Source: Batkoa obscura (Eukaryota > Entomophthoromycota > Entomophthoromycetes > Entomophthorales > Batkoaceae). From it: 64,000 nt of DNA. Position numbers and translations under genes: made by a program. Below, piece by piece: positions 1 through 11,761 of this stretch. The stretch spans positions 62,001 to 126,000 of the forward strand of contig JASVEC010000061.1 of the NCBI GenBank assembly GCA_030770535.1, written 5' to 3'. The notes under the pieces are model-generated. The model was not told where the DNA came from. It saw nothing but the letters and a program-made list of their open reading frames with translations, and did no database searches. Each line of letters opens with the position of its first letter. The first letter of the stretch is position 1.

Positions 1-1387
1 ATCTCATTTTTACGCTAAATTCTTGATTTTAATCTCATTTTTTATATTATGTCGATTTAATTGTTACAGAAAACAATAGAACAATCTACTATTATTTTAG
101 TAGTAAATAGATTTATTATTCTGCATAGTTCGCGGATAATACTAAATATATCCCTGAAATTTTTTATCGATCTTTTTAATAGTGTACAAAAAGATCAGCT
201 TTTTTAGTTCAAATGAATGTATTATCTAAAAGCAGAAGAGGTTATAGTGTTATAATATCAATTATAGAACATGTCTGCTACTGTCCATGATAAACAATTT
301 TTGAGCGATTTAGGATTTTTACAAATATTCATATAAAAGTTAACATATGTTTTTGACTTAATTAAATACTTTTTTCAACAGACCTAATAATTTTGTTAGG
401 ATGAGTCCTTTGTTTCAACATTTTGACCAGTTTTTAATGGTTTAAAATTGAAAATATTAACCAAATCCATAAAAAAATATGCTCTTATTAGGAACTTGAT
501 GCTCAATATTTACTATTGCCAATATAAATATAAAGTTTTTCAATAATTGAATATCAAAAATGATAAAATAAAAAACTCAAATTAAATTATTTAAATTGAG
601 AGTAATTATGATATTAACATGTTAGAATAGTTGATCTAAAATTTAATTTAAGTTTAATTAAATATCGAAATTAAATCGTTGATATGAGAAAAAATTGATC
701 TTTCAAAACTATGACCATATGTTATAATTGGTTTTATATCAAATAAGATCAACTAATAGTTTAATTATTATAATATCTTTTTTATGATTATCCTATCAAG
801 GTTAGCGCTCCTAATAATTTTAAATTTGCTTAATTACTACTTTTACATGTATTATAAAATATATTACGTTTGGTGGCTTAAATTGTTTAATTAAGTCTAA
901 ATTTGATTGTCCAATTAAAAGTGGTAATTTCAAAACACGATTTAGCTGATTGGGCATAACGTATTCTATGAATTGTATATTTGTATATACATATTCGACT
1001 TGAATGTAGAAATAGATATTATAATAGCACCCAATTCTTTCTTTTCCCTTCAAGTGGATTTTTAGTCAAGCAAAACAAAGCAAAAGCTTATAGTAAGTAT
1101 TTTAACCTACTATGATGTTATTAGAGCATAAAGAAACTGAAAAATAAAAAACGAGATCAACTAAGATGAACAATTTTAAAATGCAAAACAAAGGATAATA
1201 AGTATATATAATGAAAAGATATCAGCAGTAAATATTACAATATGGATATGATTATATGAAACATTGATGGATGTATTAGAATTTAAATAATTAATGATCA
1301 ATAAATGAAATTGAAGATGATGAAATTCGAGAATAAATAAGCTGATCAAGTTTTTTGTAGTTGCTAATTAACGAAACAAATAAAATC
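1..1387. other. AT-rich upstream region without recognised gene
   Basis: No coding frame with recognisable similarity, tRNA or MITE copy was seen here. The small open frame at 820-1053 (minus) has AT-driven composition and no family resemblance. The last few hundred bases are presumably the promoter of the eS7 gene. Confidence 0.5.
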
Positions 1388-2140
1388 ATGTCTGCAGAAC
1401 ACAAGATCGTAAAGGCCGCTGACGTTAAGGCTACTGAACTCGAGCTCAACGTTGCTCAAGCTCTCATTGACCTTGAAAAAAACAACCCAGAACTTAAAAA
1501 AGACCTTCGTCCTCTTCAAATTAACACTGCTAAAGAGGTAATTAAAAATAGATTTTCAATTCTTTTAGAGTTTGTTCATAAGTATTTACAGTTTTAAATT
1601 AAGATTGAAATTGGAGCTGGAAGATTCGCTATTGTAATTTTCTTCCCAATCCCTCTCAAGAAGCAATTCAACAAAGTTCAAGTTCGGTAAGTTTTATCTT
1701 TTGTAATTGGATTTTTTTTTAACAACCAATTCAGTTTAACTCGTGAACTCGAAAAGAAATTCTCCGATCGTCATGTTCTCTTTGTTGCTCAACGTCGTAT
1801 TCTTCCAAAACCATCCCGTAAGACCTCAACTAAACAACCACGCCCACGCTCTCGTACTTTAACTGCCGTCCATGACGCTATTCTTGAAGATCTCGCTTAC
1901 CCAACTGAAATTGTTGGTAAACGTATCAAGCACAAAGTTGATGGATCTCGTCTTATCAAAGTGTAAATATTACTTCTATTATTTTTTTATAAGATTTTAA
2001 TTTTTCTTAGTTTCCTTGACACCAAAGATACCACTTCTCAAGAACATAAATTAGATACTTTTGGAGCTGTTTACAAGAAACTTACTGGTAAAGATGCTGT
2101 ATTTGAATTCCCAATCCACACTCATATGGAGCTCATCTAA
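1388..2140 (+). CDS. RPS7: 40S ribosomal protein eS7 (Rps7), 4 exons
   Basis: A structural protein of the small ribosomal subunit, also needed for 18S rRNA processing in yeast. Exons are 1388-1537, 1604-1686, 1735-1962 and 2011-2140, giving 196 residues; all introns are GT-AG and the frame closes exactly. The N-terminus [20 protein letters not shown], the ELRPLQ-like segment, [46 protein letters not shown] and [13 protein letters not shown] all follow the eS7 family, and length matches. I chose the ATG at 1388; an upstream in-frame TTG at 1361 has no support. Codon choice is richer in C-ending codons than other genes in the window, as expected of a highly expressed gene. The next gene downstream is a permease on the same strand 2.3 kb away. 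Confidence 0.97.
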
Positions 2141-2810
2141 AGAGCTAAAAGTCAACTTTAATGGGCTTTTCTAAATTATGTCTCTTACCCATAATAAATG
2201 TTTTGCCCAGTAAGGATATCGAAACATCATTTATTTAGGGCCTTACAACAACACCTTTTATACCTCATAAATATATATTTAATCAGCTGTTTTCGCAAAC
2301 ATATATACTTTTATTGTTGGACTCCAAAAGATAATTTTAAATAATATTAAGTTTGTTTACAGAAAGTATCTATTTAAAAATCTATCAAAAAATGAGGTTC
2401 AAAACAGTATTATTGCATATGGCGTATATTTTGCTCGGTATATTTCATGTCAGTATTAATTTTTTAAAACACTTTTAGTTTTGCAATATATAAACTAATT
2501 ATTTATAGCTTTCAATTACTTACATTTGGGTGTTTTACAAATCTTTATGTTAATAATAGCTTTGACGTTAAACATTTTGATTCAATATTATTATTTACTC
2601 TAGCTTTAATTTGAAATAAACGAATATAAACTTTATAACATAATCATTGTACTACAGTTATATTTACAATATGTTAACCTTTATTATTAAAACTTAAACC
2701 TTTCTACCTAGACCAAGTCCTTAGATTAAATTTATACCATCTAAAAGTATATCCTTCAACTCAATATACCTATTCTAGATATAAGTTGAATTAAAATTTC
2801 GATTTAGGAA

Positions 2811-2913
2811 ATGACAGGAGATATTTTTTTGGCTTCATCACTTTTTTCATCTTTTAAGCACTATTTGAGTGAAAAATTCTTAGTAAAATTTTCAAACATA
2901 AAAATACCTTCAG
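2811..2913 (+). mobile_element. Stowaway-like MITE copy, degenerate ends
   Basis: The core (GGCTTCATCAC, CTTTTAAGCACTATTTGAG, TTAGTAAAATT) is clear but both terminal repeats have diverged from TGGGGATGT, so this is an older copy. Confidence 0.7.
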
Positions 2914-3330
2914 AACATTATTTGTTGGAGCCATAAAATGTCTTCCAATAAATAAGTCTTAGCTTCAGAAGCAATAGCATTTATAACTATCTACAATTGT
3001 TAAACTTGGTATGAATAGTGAATTTTTTAAAGCTATTAAGATTAGTGTTGTATTATTTTTGAAGATTTTGAAGATAAAAAATATCAAAAGAGATTGAATA
3101 CCATTTAAATAAAAAGCAATTCAAAGACAACCAGAGCTAAAAACATTCGTGTTATTTTAAGCTGGTTAGCATTATGAACCATGAAAGTTGATATGAATCT
3201 CCACTTAAAAGATACTGTTTTAAACATTTTAAAAAATCAAATCTAACCAAAGTGGAAAAAATGTTATTATTAGCTGAATTATGTACTAACTATTAAACGT
3301 TACTCTTAAACATTGATGTGCTAAATCACT

Positions 3331-3430
3331 ATATGGGGATGTTTTTTTGGCTTCATTACTTTTTCCATTTTCAAGCATTATTTGAGCAGAAAAATTATTA
3401 GTAAAATTCTTGAACATAAAAATACATCTC
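3331..3430 (+). mobile_element. MITE copy, first of a head-to-tail pair
   Basis: Begins TATGGGGATG and carries the full core; its 3' end (ACATCTC) abuts the next copy directly. Confidence 0.85.
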
Positions 3431-3431
3431 A

Positions 3432-3537
3432 ATATAAACATGTTTTTTTTGGCTTCATCCTTTTTTCCATCTTTTAAGTACTATTTGAGCAGAAAGATTC
3501 CAAGTAAATCCTTAAACAAGGAAATGCATCCCCATAT
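3432..3537 (+). mobile_element. MITE copy, second of a head-to-tail pair
   Basis: 5' end altered, 3' end intact (GCATCCCCATA). Follows the previous copy without spacer, as expected if one inserted at the target dinucleotide of the other. Confidence 0.85.
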
Positions 3538-3692
3538 ATTATATTGTGAGATATCATTTTTCAATGCAGATTCTTTATCTCTAGACATTTATTGTTTAGC
3601 TTTATAGTTAATTTAAAATGATTATTTATAGATATCAAAGCTTTAAGACTTTAAAGGAATATTTTATTTTAAACGGCTTTCGAATAAAAACA

Positions 3693-3797
3693 ATATGGGG
3701 CTGTTTTTTTGGTTTCATTCTTTTTCCCTTTTTTAAGCACTATTTGAGTGAGAAAACTGTTAGTAAAATTCTTAAACGCAAAAATACATCCCCATAT
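3693..3797 (+). mobile_element. MITE copy, full length
   Basis: Runs from ATATGGGGCTG to ACATCCCCATA with the complete internal core, about 103 bp plus flanking TA on both sides. Confidence 0.88.
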
Positions 3798-4490
3798 CCT
3801 TATATACAAAAGATTTATAAACACTTTGCTCTTTTTTATCTCACATGAAAGGCATCTCAGCCTTGAAAGTTGAAAGGATAAAATCGAAACATATATAATA
3901 GTAGAGCTATAAAACAACTTGTGAAGCTCCTCTAATAGACAGAATGATGGAATCACCACAAATATACTATTCAAGTTGCCAAAATTAGAATGAGCATTGA
4001 GTTGGCATTTATTATCAAGAACTTCAAATTTATGATCAAAAAATCAGTTTAATCGTGATTTAAAAAATTAAAAGGCAAGTGAACTTTTAAATAAAATAAA
4101 GATAAACCATAAGAAGTTTTATACTATTTTAATAAGCACTGATCAAGTTATAGTGCTTATAAATATTTTAAAGTAAGGAATAGTATGATTATTTATATGA
4201 ATTAAAATAGAATAGTCATACACTATTGTCAATATGTTTAATAAGGGATTTAGATAATCTTACATAAAATATCAATCAAATTAGCTTGCCCAAAACAGTT
4301 CTCCAATCAAATTATCATCAAATGATAACTATTATTCACACGCTGACTAGAAATAGTAATAAAAAAAAATCACGCTCATCAACAACAAATTCTTTAAATA
4401 AATTGAAGTAAACATGCACAACGAAACAACAATATATAAGAAAAACAATGGAATCTTGTAAAATTAAATTTTTTACTTAAATTGCATCAA

Positions 4491-6060
4491 ATGGAAGCAA
4501 AAGAAATAGAGCCCAGAGAGGTAGCTGTGAATAATGAGAGTAATATTGATTTGAAAAAGTTTTTATGGAAAATGGATTTAAGGTTAATACCCTATTTATC
4601 GTTACTTTATATGTTTTCATTTTTGGATCGAGTTAATATTGGCCATGCTCGTTTATATGGGTTAGAAAAAGCTTTAAACTTGACTCAAGACGAATTCAGT
4701 TGGTGTTTAAGCATTTTCTTTATAGGTAACTGAATTTATCCTTATTTTAGCTAATATTTTATATTCCTTCTTATTTTAGGTTATGTTTTATTTGAGGTTC
4801 CTTCAAATCTGATGATGAAAAGGACTTCTCCGCCAATTTGGATTGCTCGTATTATGATCACTTGGGGCGTAGTGACAATGTGTTTAGCAGCAGTCACAAA
4901 TTTCTCCGGTTTATTAGCTGGTCGTTTTTTCTTGGGTATTGCCGAAGCTGGGTAAGTATCAGGATGATAGCAAGGAAAATAACATTAAAATTTTAAATTT
5001 AGTTTATTCCCAGGAATTATCTTTTATTTAAGCTTTTGGTATACACGCTCAGAGCAAGGGGTTAGAATAGCTTTTTTCTTTTCAGCTTCTTCATTAGCTG
5101 GCGCTTTCGGTGGCCTTATCGCATATGGAATCGATTATTTAGATAACAGCGGTGGCTTGAAATCTTGGCAATGGATTTTTATTATTGAAGGTTTGCCTAC
5201 TGTTTTATTAGGCGTTCTTACATGGTAATATATTATTTTGGTATATAATTTTTTGTTTACAAGTTACCAGGTTTATTATGCCTTCTTCACCTCAAACTGC
5301 AAAATGGTTAACTGAAGAGGAAAAAGAGTTTTTAAAGCAAAGGTTAATTGCAAGTCACGTTGAAGTTGAATCCAAAAAATTTGATAAAGCTCAGTTTATT
5401 TCTGCTTTTAAGGATTATAAAACCTATTTATATATGTTGTGTTATATCGGTTTTGTATGTCCATTGTACTCTTTAGCATTATTAATGCCAACCATTGTCA
5501 ATAATATGGGGTTTTCTAAAGTAAGCTCTTTCTTACTTACCGTACCACCTTATGCTATTGCCTTTTTTATTACTATGGCTTCAGCATGGAATTCTGACAG
5601 AATAATGGAAAGGGGTTACCATGTAGCATGTTCAGCTACTTTAGCTTTAATCGGCTTTGTAATTTTAGTAGCTGCTTCCAGTATACCCGTGAAATATTTT
5701 GGAGTTATCATAGCTACTGTTGGGATTGCTACTTGTTTACCTCCTACCTTATCTTGGTCAAACAATAATACTATAGGATCTACAAAATCTGCTACGGTTA
5801 CTGCTATGATTATTTCTTTTGGTAATATAGGTGGGATTTTATCTGGCCAATTTTATAGAGCAAGCGAAGCACCTACCTACATTCCTTCTCATTCTACTAA
5901 CATTGGGTTTTTATCCCTTACGATTATTACTGCCCTTATCCTTAAATGGAGGTTTAAAGTTGAAAACAGAAAATTAGATGAAATGGATCAAGTAATCTCT
6001 GATAAAGAAGAAGCCTTTGATAGAATGGCCATTGCTCAAGGGTTCAGATATATACTCTAA
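4491..6060 (+). CDS. MFS permease of the DAL5/TNA1 (anion:cation symporter) family, 4 exons
   Basis: Plasma-membrane 12-helix transporter of the family that imports allantoate, ureidosuccinate, nicotinate, biotin or pantothenate; the substrate cannot be told from sequence. Exons 4491-4725, 4780-4951, 5003-5224 and 5271-6060 give 472 residues. Family signatures visible: DLRLIPYLSLLYMFSFLDRV, NIGHARLYGLE, VLFEVPSN-like segment continuing to MMKRTSP, the FFLGIAEAGLFPG segment across intron 2, and the C-terminal SWSNNNTIGSTK and GNIGGILSGQFYR. The ATG at 4491 is the first in frame. It is roughly 60% identical by eye to the intronless paralog at 39637-41067 on the same strand, sharing even the final residues QGFRYIL. 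All introns are short, phase 1 or 2, GT-AG. Confidence 0.93.
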
Positions 6061-6252
6061 TTTTACTGTTATCGTTCTATCTTTTTCATGTCTTTATTAA
6101 TAAATAACGCTATATAAATTTTACAAAATTTGAAATGGTCTTGTTTATAATTGTTGATAACGATTTTAGCTTTATATACTTCCATTTAGTATCACATTAT
6201 CATTATTTAGTTAATTTCAACTGATATGGTCTAGTACTCAGTTACAATAAAT

Positions 6253-6357
6253 ACATGGGGATATTTTTTCGGTTTCATTACTTTTCCATTTTTAGGCGCT
6301 ATTTCAGCGGAAAGATTATTAGTAAAATTCTTAAATACAAAAATATATCACCATATA
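6253..6357 (+). mobile_element. MITE copy
   Basis: Starts ACATGGGGATA and ends TATCACCATATA; complete core with small changes. Confidence 0.82.
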
Positions 6358-6556
6358 CATTGAAATGTTTTGCTAAATCCATCTGTTTTTTATTTCCTTG
6401 CTATTTGTTTTCCGTTTCACATAACGTTTGATTTGTATTTTGTTATTTTGTAGAGCAAACTTTATTTGAAATGGTAGTAATTATAAATATTAACAAATTG
6501 TGATGACCTGAGTTCTTTTTAAAATATAGAGAATATAATATTTATAAACTTTGAGC

Positions 6557-6627
6557 TTTTCGAAAGAGAGCTTGGATCCAGATCTCTCCTATGGTAGCCA
6601 GGTATTCTACCGCTATACTACATACGC
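6557..6627 (-). pseudogene. Decayed tRNA-Gly-like sequence
   Basis: Reading the minus strand from 6627, the 5' half fits a tRNA-Gly: GCGTATG acceptor side, a D-arm like TAGTATAGCGGTAGAATA, and an anticodon region CTGGCTACCA resembling a Gly(GCC) loop with one change. The 3' half does not close: there is no TTCGA T-loop and no strand that pairs with the acceptor. I read it as a nuclear tRNA-Gly pseudogene; an organellar origin cannot be excluded. Confidence 0.45.
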
Positions 6628-6639
6628 TATTCCTCAATG

Positions 6640-6741
6640 TAGGAAGGTGTTCTTCTAGTTTCATTATTTTTCCAATTTTTAAGCGTTATTTGAGTGGAAA
6701 GATTGTTAGTAGGATTATTAAGCAAAAGGATACATCCCATA
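6640..6741 (+). mobile_element. MITE copy, diverged 5' end
   Basis: Starts TAGGAAGGTG, ends ACATCCCATA; core recognisable. Lies 12 bp beyond the tRNA-Gly-like remnant. Confidence 0.75.
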
Positions 6742-6946
6742 GTAAGTTTTATTAGAATATAAATAATTTGAATGCATTTGTGTCTCTTTTTCCTCTTTTG
6801 AACATGTAATTCAATAAAGAAATATTTACAAATAACCAAATGTATGTACAAGACGAGTTGTTATCATCAAGGTTTCTATTGAGCATAATCTAAAGTTTCC
6901 ACAGCGGAGTAACAACTGATTAAACCTCTTCACTATCTTAGATCAA

Positions 6947-7026
6947 GATTGAATGAATTCGAACTAGAGACCTGGGTAGCTGAAGATTTAACGCTAAATC
7001 AATACGCCAACCCTCCTCAGTCAATT
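6947..7026 (-). pseudogene. Decayed tRNA-Leu-like sequence
   Basis: On the minus strand about 80 nt fold partly as a class II tRNA: acceptor halves with five of seven pairs (around 7020-7026 and 6947-6953), a D-arm like CTGAGGAGGGTTGGCG, an anticodon arm with possible loop TTTAGCG (anticodon UAG, Leu) and a T-loop GTTCGAATT. The T stem and part of the anticodon stem are mismatched and the variable arm is irregular, so function is unlikely. Confidence 0.45.
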
Positions 7027-7083
7027 TCCTTTAAATAAATTATTTGACAGTTTGCGATTAGATAAGCCTAAAAATATGCTAAC

Positions 7084-7190
7084 ATATGGGGGTGTTTTTT
7101 TTGACTTCATTATTTTTTCCATTTTTTAAGCGCTATTTAAATGGAAAATTTGTTAGTAAAATTCTTAAACATAAAAATACATCCCCATAT
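7084..7190 (+). mobile_element. MITE copy, first of a tandem pair sharing TA
   Basis: TATGGGGGTG to ACATCCCCATA; its 3' flanking TA is also the 5' flanking TA of the next copy. Confidence 0.9.
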
Positions 7191-7291
7191 GGTGATGTTT
7201 TTTTTCTTCATTACTTTTTCCATCTTTTAAGCGCTATTTACGTGGAAAAATTGTTAGTAAAATTCTTAAATACAAAAACATATCCCTATAT
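7187..7291 (+). mobile_element. MITE copy, second of a tandem pair sharing TA
   Basis: Starts at the shared TA with TGGTGATG and ends ATATCCCTATA. The junction CCCCATATGGTGATG shows one TA between two elements. Confidence 0.9.
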
Positions 7292-8158
7292 TTTCATTTT
7301 TCTTTATTATAATTGCCTTGGTTGCTTATCAAATAACAGATAGAAAATTAAAAATAAAGCAAGAATTTTATGTTGTTATAAAATATGTATCTTTTTTAGT
7401 TTAATCCATAGATTTAAATAATATTTAAAAATATAAGTATAATTTTTGATGCTAAATTCAACAGTTAACTTATTTCTTCCATATTAAAAGCTTAAAGAAA
7501 TTCATTATTTACTAAGCTCTTATGAGCAAAAGTTTATATATAAATAAATTACTCCTTTCTAAATACTCAACAATAGCTTGAAGAATTGTGTTTTTGTTAT
7601 AGTATAATATGAGCTAGTTTAAGCCTTTGTTAACTGTAATCTATATATAATAGCTACAGTAATTGTATTTTTTGGGTTACAGATTTATTTAATTTATTAG
7701 GTAATTATAATTTTTCGGGCTAATAATAAAATTAAAACTGTTAAGAATAATGTTGATTAATTTAGTATAATAGTTAGATTTTAATTAAGTAATAGTATAT
7801 GTAATAAATTGAGATATCAACTCCTTCGAACTTAATTATATAGTATATAAATGCATAATAAAGGCTTAATTTAATTGTATGTAAAAAAAAGAATTAATCC
7901 ATGCTGCATTTGTGAAAAAGTGTGTACTTTATGATGTCATAAAAGCAGGAGGGTAAGGTTCAAATGATACGAAACAAGGAGAACAAAAGAGGAAATGATA
8001 TTAATTCCTATAATAAAGAGTACAGATGAGTTAAGATGATAAACTAGAGTAAAATGAAGAAATTAGTGACTTAAATTATTGAATACGAATAGATGCAATT
8101 ATAGTGGTAATGTCTAACGCCAAATATGCGTATTCTATTAGCATTCTATTTCTAACCT

Positions 8159-8786
8159 TTAATTTATTGTGGTTAAAAGTTGCTTTTCAAGAATAAACAT
8201 TCCCTCTTTATACTTCTGTGACTCTTCATATGCCTTAATCTAAAATTTAAGCATAAGTAAATCATATTTTTTTATAGTATTAAGTAGAATGTAATAGCAC
8301 TAATACTATTTAGGATAATTAATATACTTACATAACTCCAACCTAATACTTCTCCACAAGTATTACAAACAATGTCTCTAACAGTATGTAGTCCTGTGGT
8401 CATATGGCGATCAGCAGCTTCTCCAAAATCCACGTTTACCCTTTAAAAAACAGTTAATATTCATAAAATATTGATAAAAAAGTTATTTTAAAGAAATATC
8501 TATAGTATAATAATGAAATAAGTATAAAACTTACACTTTCTTAAATAGATAAGCTTGTCCATGTTGTCCTTGAAAGGCCTAAAAACTAATTGTTAATACG
8601 ATTTCATTTGATTTATTTTTCAAAGTTAATATTAGATTCCGTCAAGCTATAGTAATTATTATACTAAAAGTATCAACTAATGCTTGCCTTTGAAACTATA
8701 AGGTCAACTGTAGTCAAATGAGTATTGCACCCACTGCAGGCAAACACCTTTGATCCGGATAAATATTGTCTGTAAATCTGACCCAT
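8159..8786 (-). CDS. Yippee-like zinc-binding protein, 4 exons
   Basis: A small zinc protein of the YPEL family, conserved in eukaryotes, with a single Yippee/Mis18-like fold. Exons on the minus strand are 8786-8688, 8578-8535, 8440-8332 and 8239-8159, giving 110 residues. Visible family features: [10 protein letters not shown] (first CxxC), [49 protein letters not shown] (second CxxC) and [18 protein letters not shown]. Zinc is held by the two CxxC pairs. The first intron has a GC donor (GCAAGC) and an AG acceptor; the other two are GT-AG. The frame and all conserved blocks fit only with this splice. Start is the only ATG before the conserved region. The yeast MOH1 gene belongs to the same family; cellular role is not settled. 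Confidence 0.93.
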
Positions 8787-10620
8787 TTTAAATAAATTGG
8801 AAAATAGAATTTGTTCAACGTTTAATTTTTTGACTTAGACTCAGCTAACTAATATACTAATTGCGTAGGTTTTCTGCATATTATTTCATTGGCCTTCTCT
8901 AAAGAATATTTTTATTTGATTTGATCAACCTTGAATTTTTTATTCTCATTATTGGCACTCTTTTCCTAACTTGCTTTCATTGGCTCTATATTTGCAATGA
9001 CCTACATTATTTTTACTCTTATGTAGAATCATTTTTATTCCGCTATCATAAAAAACAGTCACCTTTTTGGTTTTTATAATCAGGCTTCTAAGAATAATTC
9101 AATAATTAAAAACTGGGATCTATCTGCTTTGACCTCTTTATTTTTTGTTCATTCGATTTTTCTATATAAAGATTTTAAATAGTTTGATTTTAACTTTGTT
9201 TACAAACTTTCAATTTCCAAGTATGAGATTATCATTACTTATGATTTTAAGCCTACAGCTGCTATGATTCTGTTGTGATCTAAGTAACTGTTCATTTTAG
9301 AGTAAAATTTTACTAAAGTTAGATTAAAATCTAAAGATTAGGTTTAAAAAAGCCAAATAAAAAGTTAGCTAGCTCTAAAGATTACTTCAAATTAGGTCAC
9401 AATAGAGTTGAAGGAGCTGTAAAACAATCTTGAATCAGATTTGGTCATCTAGAAGCAGCTTTAGTTTTATTTCAAGCAGGTCTTTTTTGTTTAGAATTTA
9501 ATATTTTTCAATTTTTATGTTATATAAAAAGCAAACAAAATACTAAATGAAAAATAGTATTAGATTGCAAAATTATAAAAGAAAGTACGGGGACGTTTTT
9601 TTGATTTCATCACTTTTTCCATTTTTAAGCGCTATTTGAGTGGAAAGATTGTTAGTAAAATCCTTGAACAAAAAAATACGTCTCCATATTTTAACTCATT
9701 ATACATTTTAGTTAACCTTTAATTCATTTTTACAGCTATAATACTTAATAGACGTTTTTTATTTCAAAGTTTTTATCAAATATCTAAAAATGTTTTCATC
9801 TTTTTCATTTTTATGATTTTCAATTCAACTATTTAATTTAAAAAAAGTAATTTTCACATAGAAAATTAAGTTAGTGATATATAACTATAAACTACTTTTC
9901 GTTTAATACATAACAATTTATGATATTAAATATCAAAATTTATTTTAGATACTTTATAAACTCAAAATAACTATTTTTATTTTAACATAGCAATATTGAT
10001 TTTAGGAAAATATAATTTTACAAACAACCAGTTCTTAGTACTTTAAAATTTTACGTAGTATAAATTTCCAACTGTAAAAAAATATAGATGTTTATTGAGA
10101 TGTCACTTTTAGAAATAATTACTTAGATTAACTTGAGACTTTGACTTTAATTTAAATATTGTAAATATTGTACTTTTGAATGTAATAAATAGATGAAACT
10201 ATTTTACATTTTTATAATATTTGTCTAATTTAGCCCTAAGCTGTTTTGATTTATAAGTAAGAATTCTTCTTTTTACCAATCAATTAATCCGTCCTATGCT
10301 TAACAGCTATTATTTAGCTAGATATACTATGTCAACACAACATATTTAAGAAAGATTCAAAGAACAAAGTTTTTTGTATCAAAAATTAAGTAATCATTGG
10401 AGTTTAAACTAATGTTTAGTATAAATCACTTCTTGACTCTAAATTTAAATTTTACTATACCAGAAACATTCAAATCTTAATCTGTATAATTCTATCATTA
10501 TTAGAAAGTTTTTTTGACAATTTTTTTGTTTGTACTAAATTCATTACGGATATTAAAAGTTAATAATATAAATAAATAAGAACTTATTTTTTATTATGAT
10601 AATAATATTGAAAAGATATT
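8787..10620. other. Intergenic region, one MITE, otherwise nothing recognised
   Basis: Divergent promoter region of the Yippee gene and 3' flank of cytochrome c peroxidase. Apart from the MITE at 9586-9688 I see only AT-rich sequence. Confidence 0.5.
9586..9688 (+). mobile_element. MITE copy
   Basis: TACGGGGACG to ACGTCTCCATA, with matching changes at both ends of the terminal repeats; complete core. Confidence 0.87.
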
Positions 10621-11700
10621 TTACTGTGCAACTCTCTTAAACTCCAATGGTTTTTTAGAAGCATCAAAATCAAAGCCTAATTCTAATAATCTTGAGTAAG
10701 CTTTGGAGAAGGCATCAAAGAATTTGTTTTCATCCTTAGCATAAAGTTCGACATACTTACGGAAGGTACTATCTTTAATCAAAGATAAATCTGCTGGTAA
10801 CATCATTAAGTTACCACTACTTTTATCTTCATATTGATGTGGTCCGTTCCATTTTTTAGGTACCCATTTTTCTTCTAATAATTTAACAAAGTAGTCATTA
10901 GTAAACATAGTGGGTGAAAAGGTCCATGGGCCTTCATAACCAGAACGATCAGTGTGACAACGTCCTAAAGCATGGGCTCCAATTAAGGCAACGGCCTCTT
11001 GGTCATTGAATCCCATCCTATAAAACACATCTCGAACATGTTGTTCACCTTGGCTAGCATCAGGTAATCTTCCATCAGGTGGTCTTTCATTTTCAGGCTT
11101 ATCATCGGACCTGCCTGGTCTCCATGGGATAGTTGGTCCTTGCATTTCTTGAACAGCAACAACACCACCTAAAGTCCATAAATCAGAGTAGGTAATCTGT
11201 GGGAATTCCTTCTTTATAGGCTCTAAAAGACTACGTGCAATCTGAAGCCCTTTATTAGCTCCCCACTTTCCTTCTTCATATCTCATAGTTGCGCCACATG
11301 ATCCACCATTCTTGGCTTTATGATCATAGGTACCAGAAGCGTGCCAAGCTAAACGGACTAAGAGTGGTCCATAACTGCCATCATCATAATCTTCGTCCTT
11401 ATCTAATATGGATGCAATACGATTGTACACTTTTTGATAGTCTATGCTTTCTACTTTGGATTGTGAATTTTTCTTACTTGAATCACTACCATAAAAGTAA
11501 TACCCTAAGCCTGCACCAGCTACTAACAAAGTACCAATTAATATATTATTGTTACCACTTTTATTTTCTTCATTTGGGGCACTGGAATAGTAACGGAATT
11601 TTGGTCCTTGGGTAAGTACTTGACTTACTTTTACATTGTTAGCAGCGAATGCTTTAAATGAAGTGTTGGGTGTTAACACTTTAAAGGTATTCCTAAACAT
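10621..11700 (-). CDS. CCP1: Cytochrome c peroxidase, mitochondrial
   Basis: Reduces hydrogen peroxide with electrons from ferrocytochrome c in the mitochondrial intermembrane space. Intronless, 359 residues. Residues 1-40 form a basic presequence (ending near FRYYSS) and 53-71 a hydrophobic segment ([19 protein letters not shown]), the bipartite sorting signal expected for this enzyme. The class I peroxidase domain starts near residue 85. Distal site: R116, W119 and H120 in [14 protein letters not shown]. Proximal haem ligand H243 in [10 protein letters not shown], with W259 in GYEGPW (the radical tryptophan of CCP) and D304 in MLPADLSLI. These favour CCP over ascorbate peroxidase-only function. 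A TATAAATA box lies 54-61 nt upstream (minus strand, 11754-11761). C-terminus is complete relative to the family. Confidence 0.95.
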   Translation of the reverse strand: MFRNTFKVLTPNTSFKAFAANNVKVSQVLTQGPKFRYYSSAPNEENKSGNNNILIGTLLVAGAGLGYYFYGSDSSKKNSQSKVESIDYQKVYNRIASILDKDEDYDDGSYGPLLVRLAWHASGTYDHKAKNGGSCGATMRYEEGKWGANKGLQIARSLLEPIKKEFPQITYSDLWTLGGVVAVQEMQGPTIPWRPGRSDDKPENERPPDGRLPDASQGEQHVRDVFYRMGFNDQEAVALIGAHALGRCHTDRSGYEGPWTFSPTMFTNDYFVKLLEEKWVPKKWNGPHQYEDKSSGNLMMLPADLSLIKDSTFRKYVELYAKDENKFFDAFSKAYSRLLELGFDFDASKKPLEFKRVAQ

Positions 11701-11753
11701 TTTTAAAACTAAATTTTTGATTAGATTAGATTAAATCTCATCAATTTATCTCT

Positions 11754-11761
11754 TATTTATA
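11754..11761 (-). promoter_or_regulatory. TATA box of CCP1
   Basis: TATAAATA on the minus strand, about 55 nt before the ATG at 11700. The sequence is AT-rich, so chance occurrence is possible; the position is right. Confidence 0.5.

Larger units (their letters stand above)
2141..4490. other. Intergenic region with four MITE copies
   Basis: Contains the 3' flank of eS7 and four copies of the TA-flanked MITE (2811-2913, 3331-3430, 3432-3537, 3693-3797). Small open frames at 3410-3974 are translations of these copies. Nothing else recognised. Confidence 0.6.
6061..8158. other. Intergenic region with MITEs and decayed tRNAs
   Basis: Holds four MITE copies (6253-6357, 6640-6741, 7084-7190, 7187-7291) and two tRNA-like remnants (6557-6627, 6947-7026). 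From about 7300 to 8150 only AT-rich sequence is seen; nothing recognised there. Confidence 0.6.

Noticed and set aside
3410-3974. Several small open frames on both strands
   Set aside because: They are translations of three MITE copies, as shown by the same peptide pieces recurring at other copies.
11289-11615. 108-codon open frame opposite to CCP1
   Set aside because: Antisense shadow of the peroxidase gene with no independent support.
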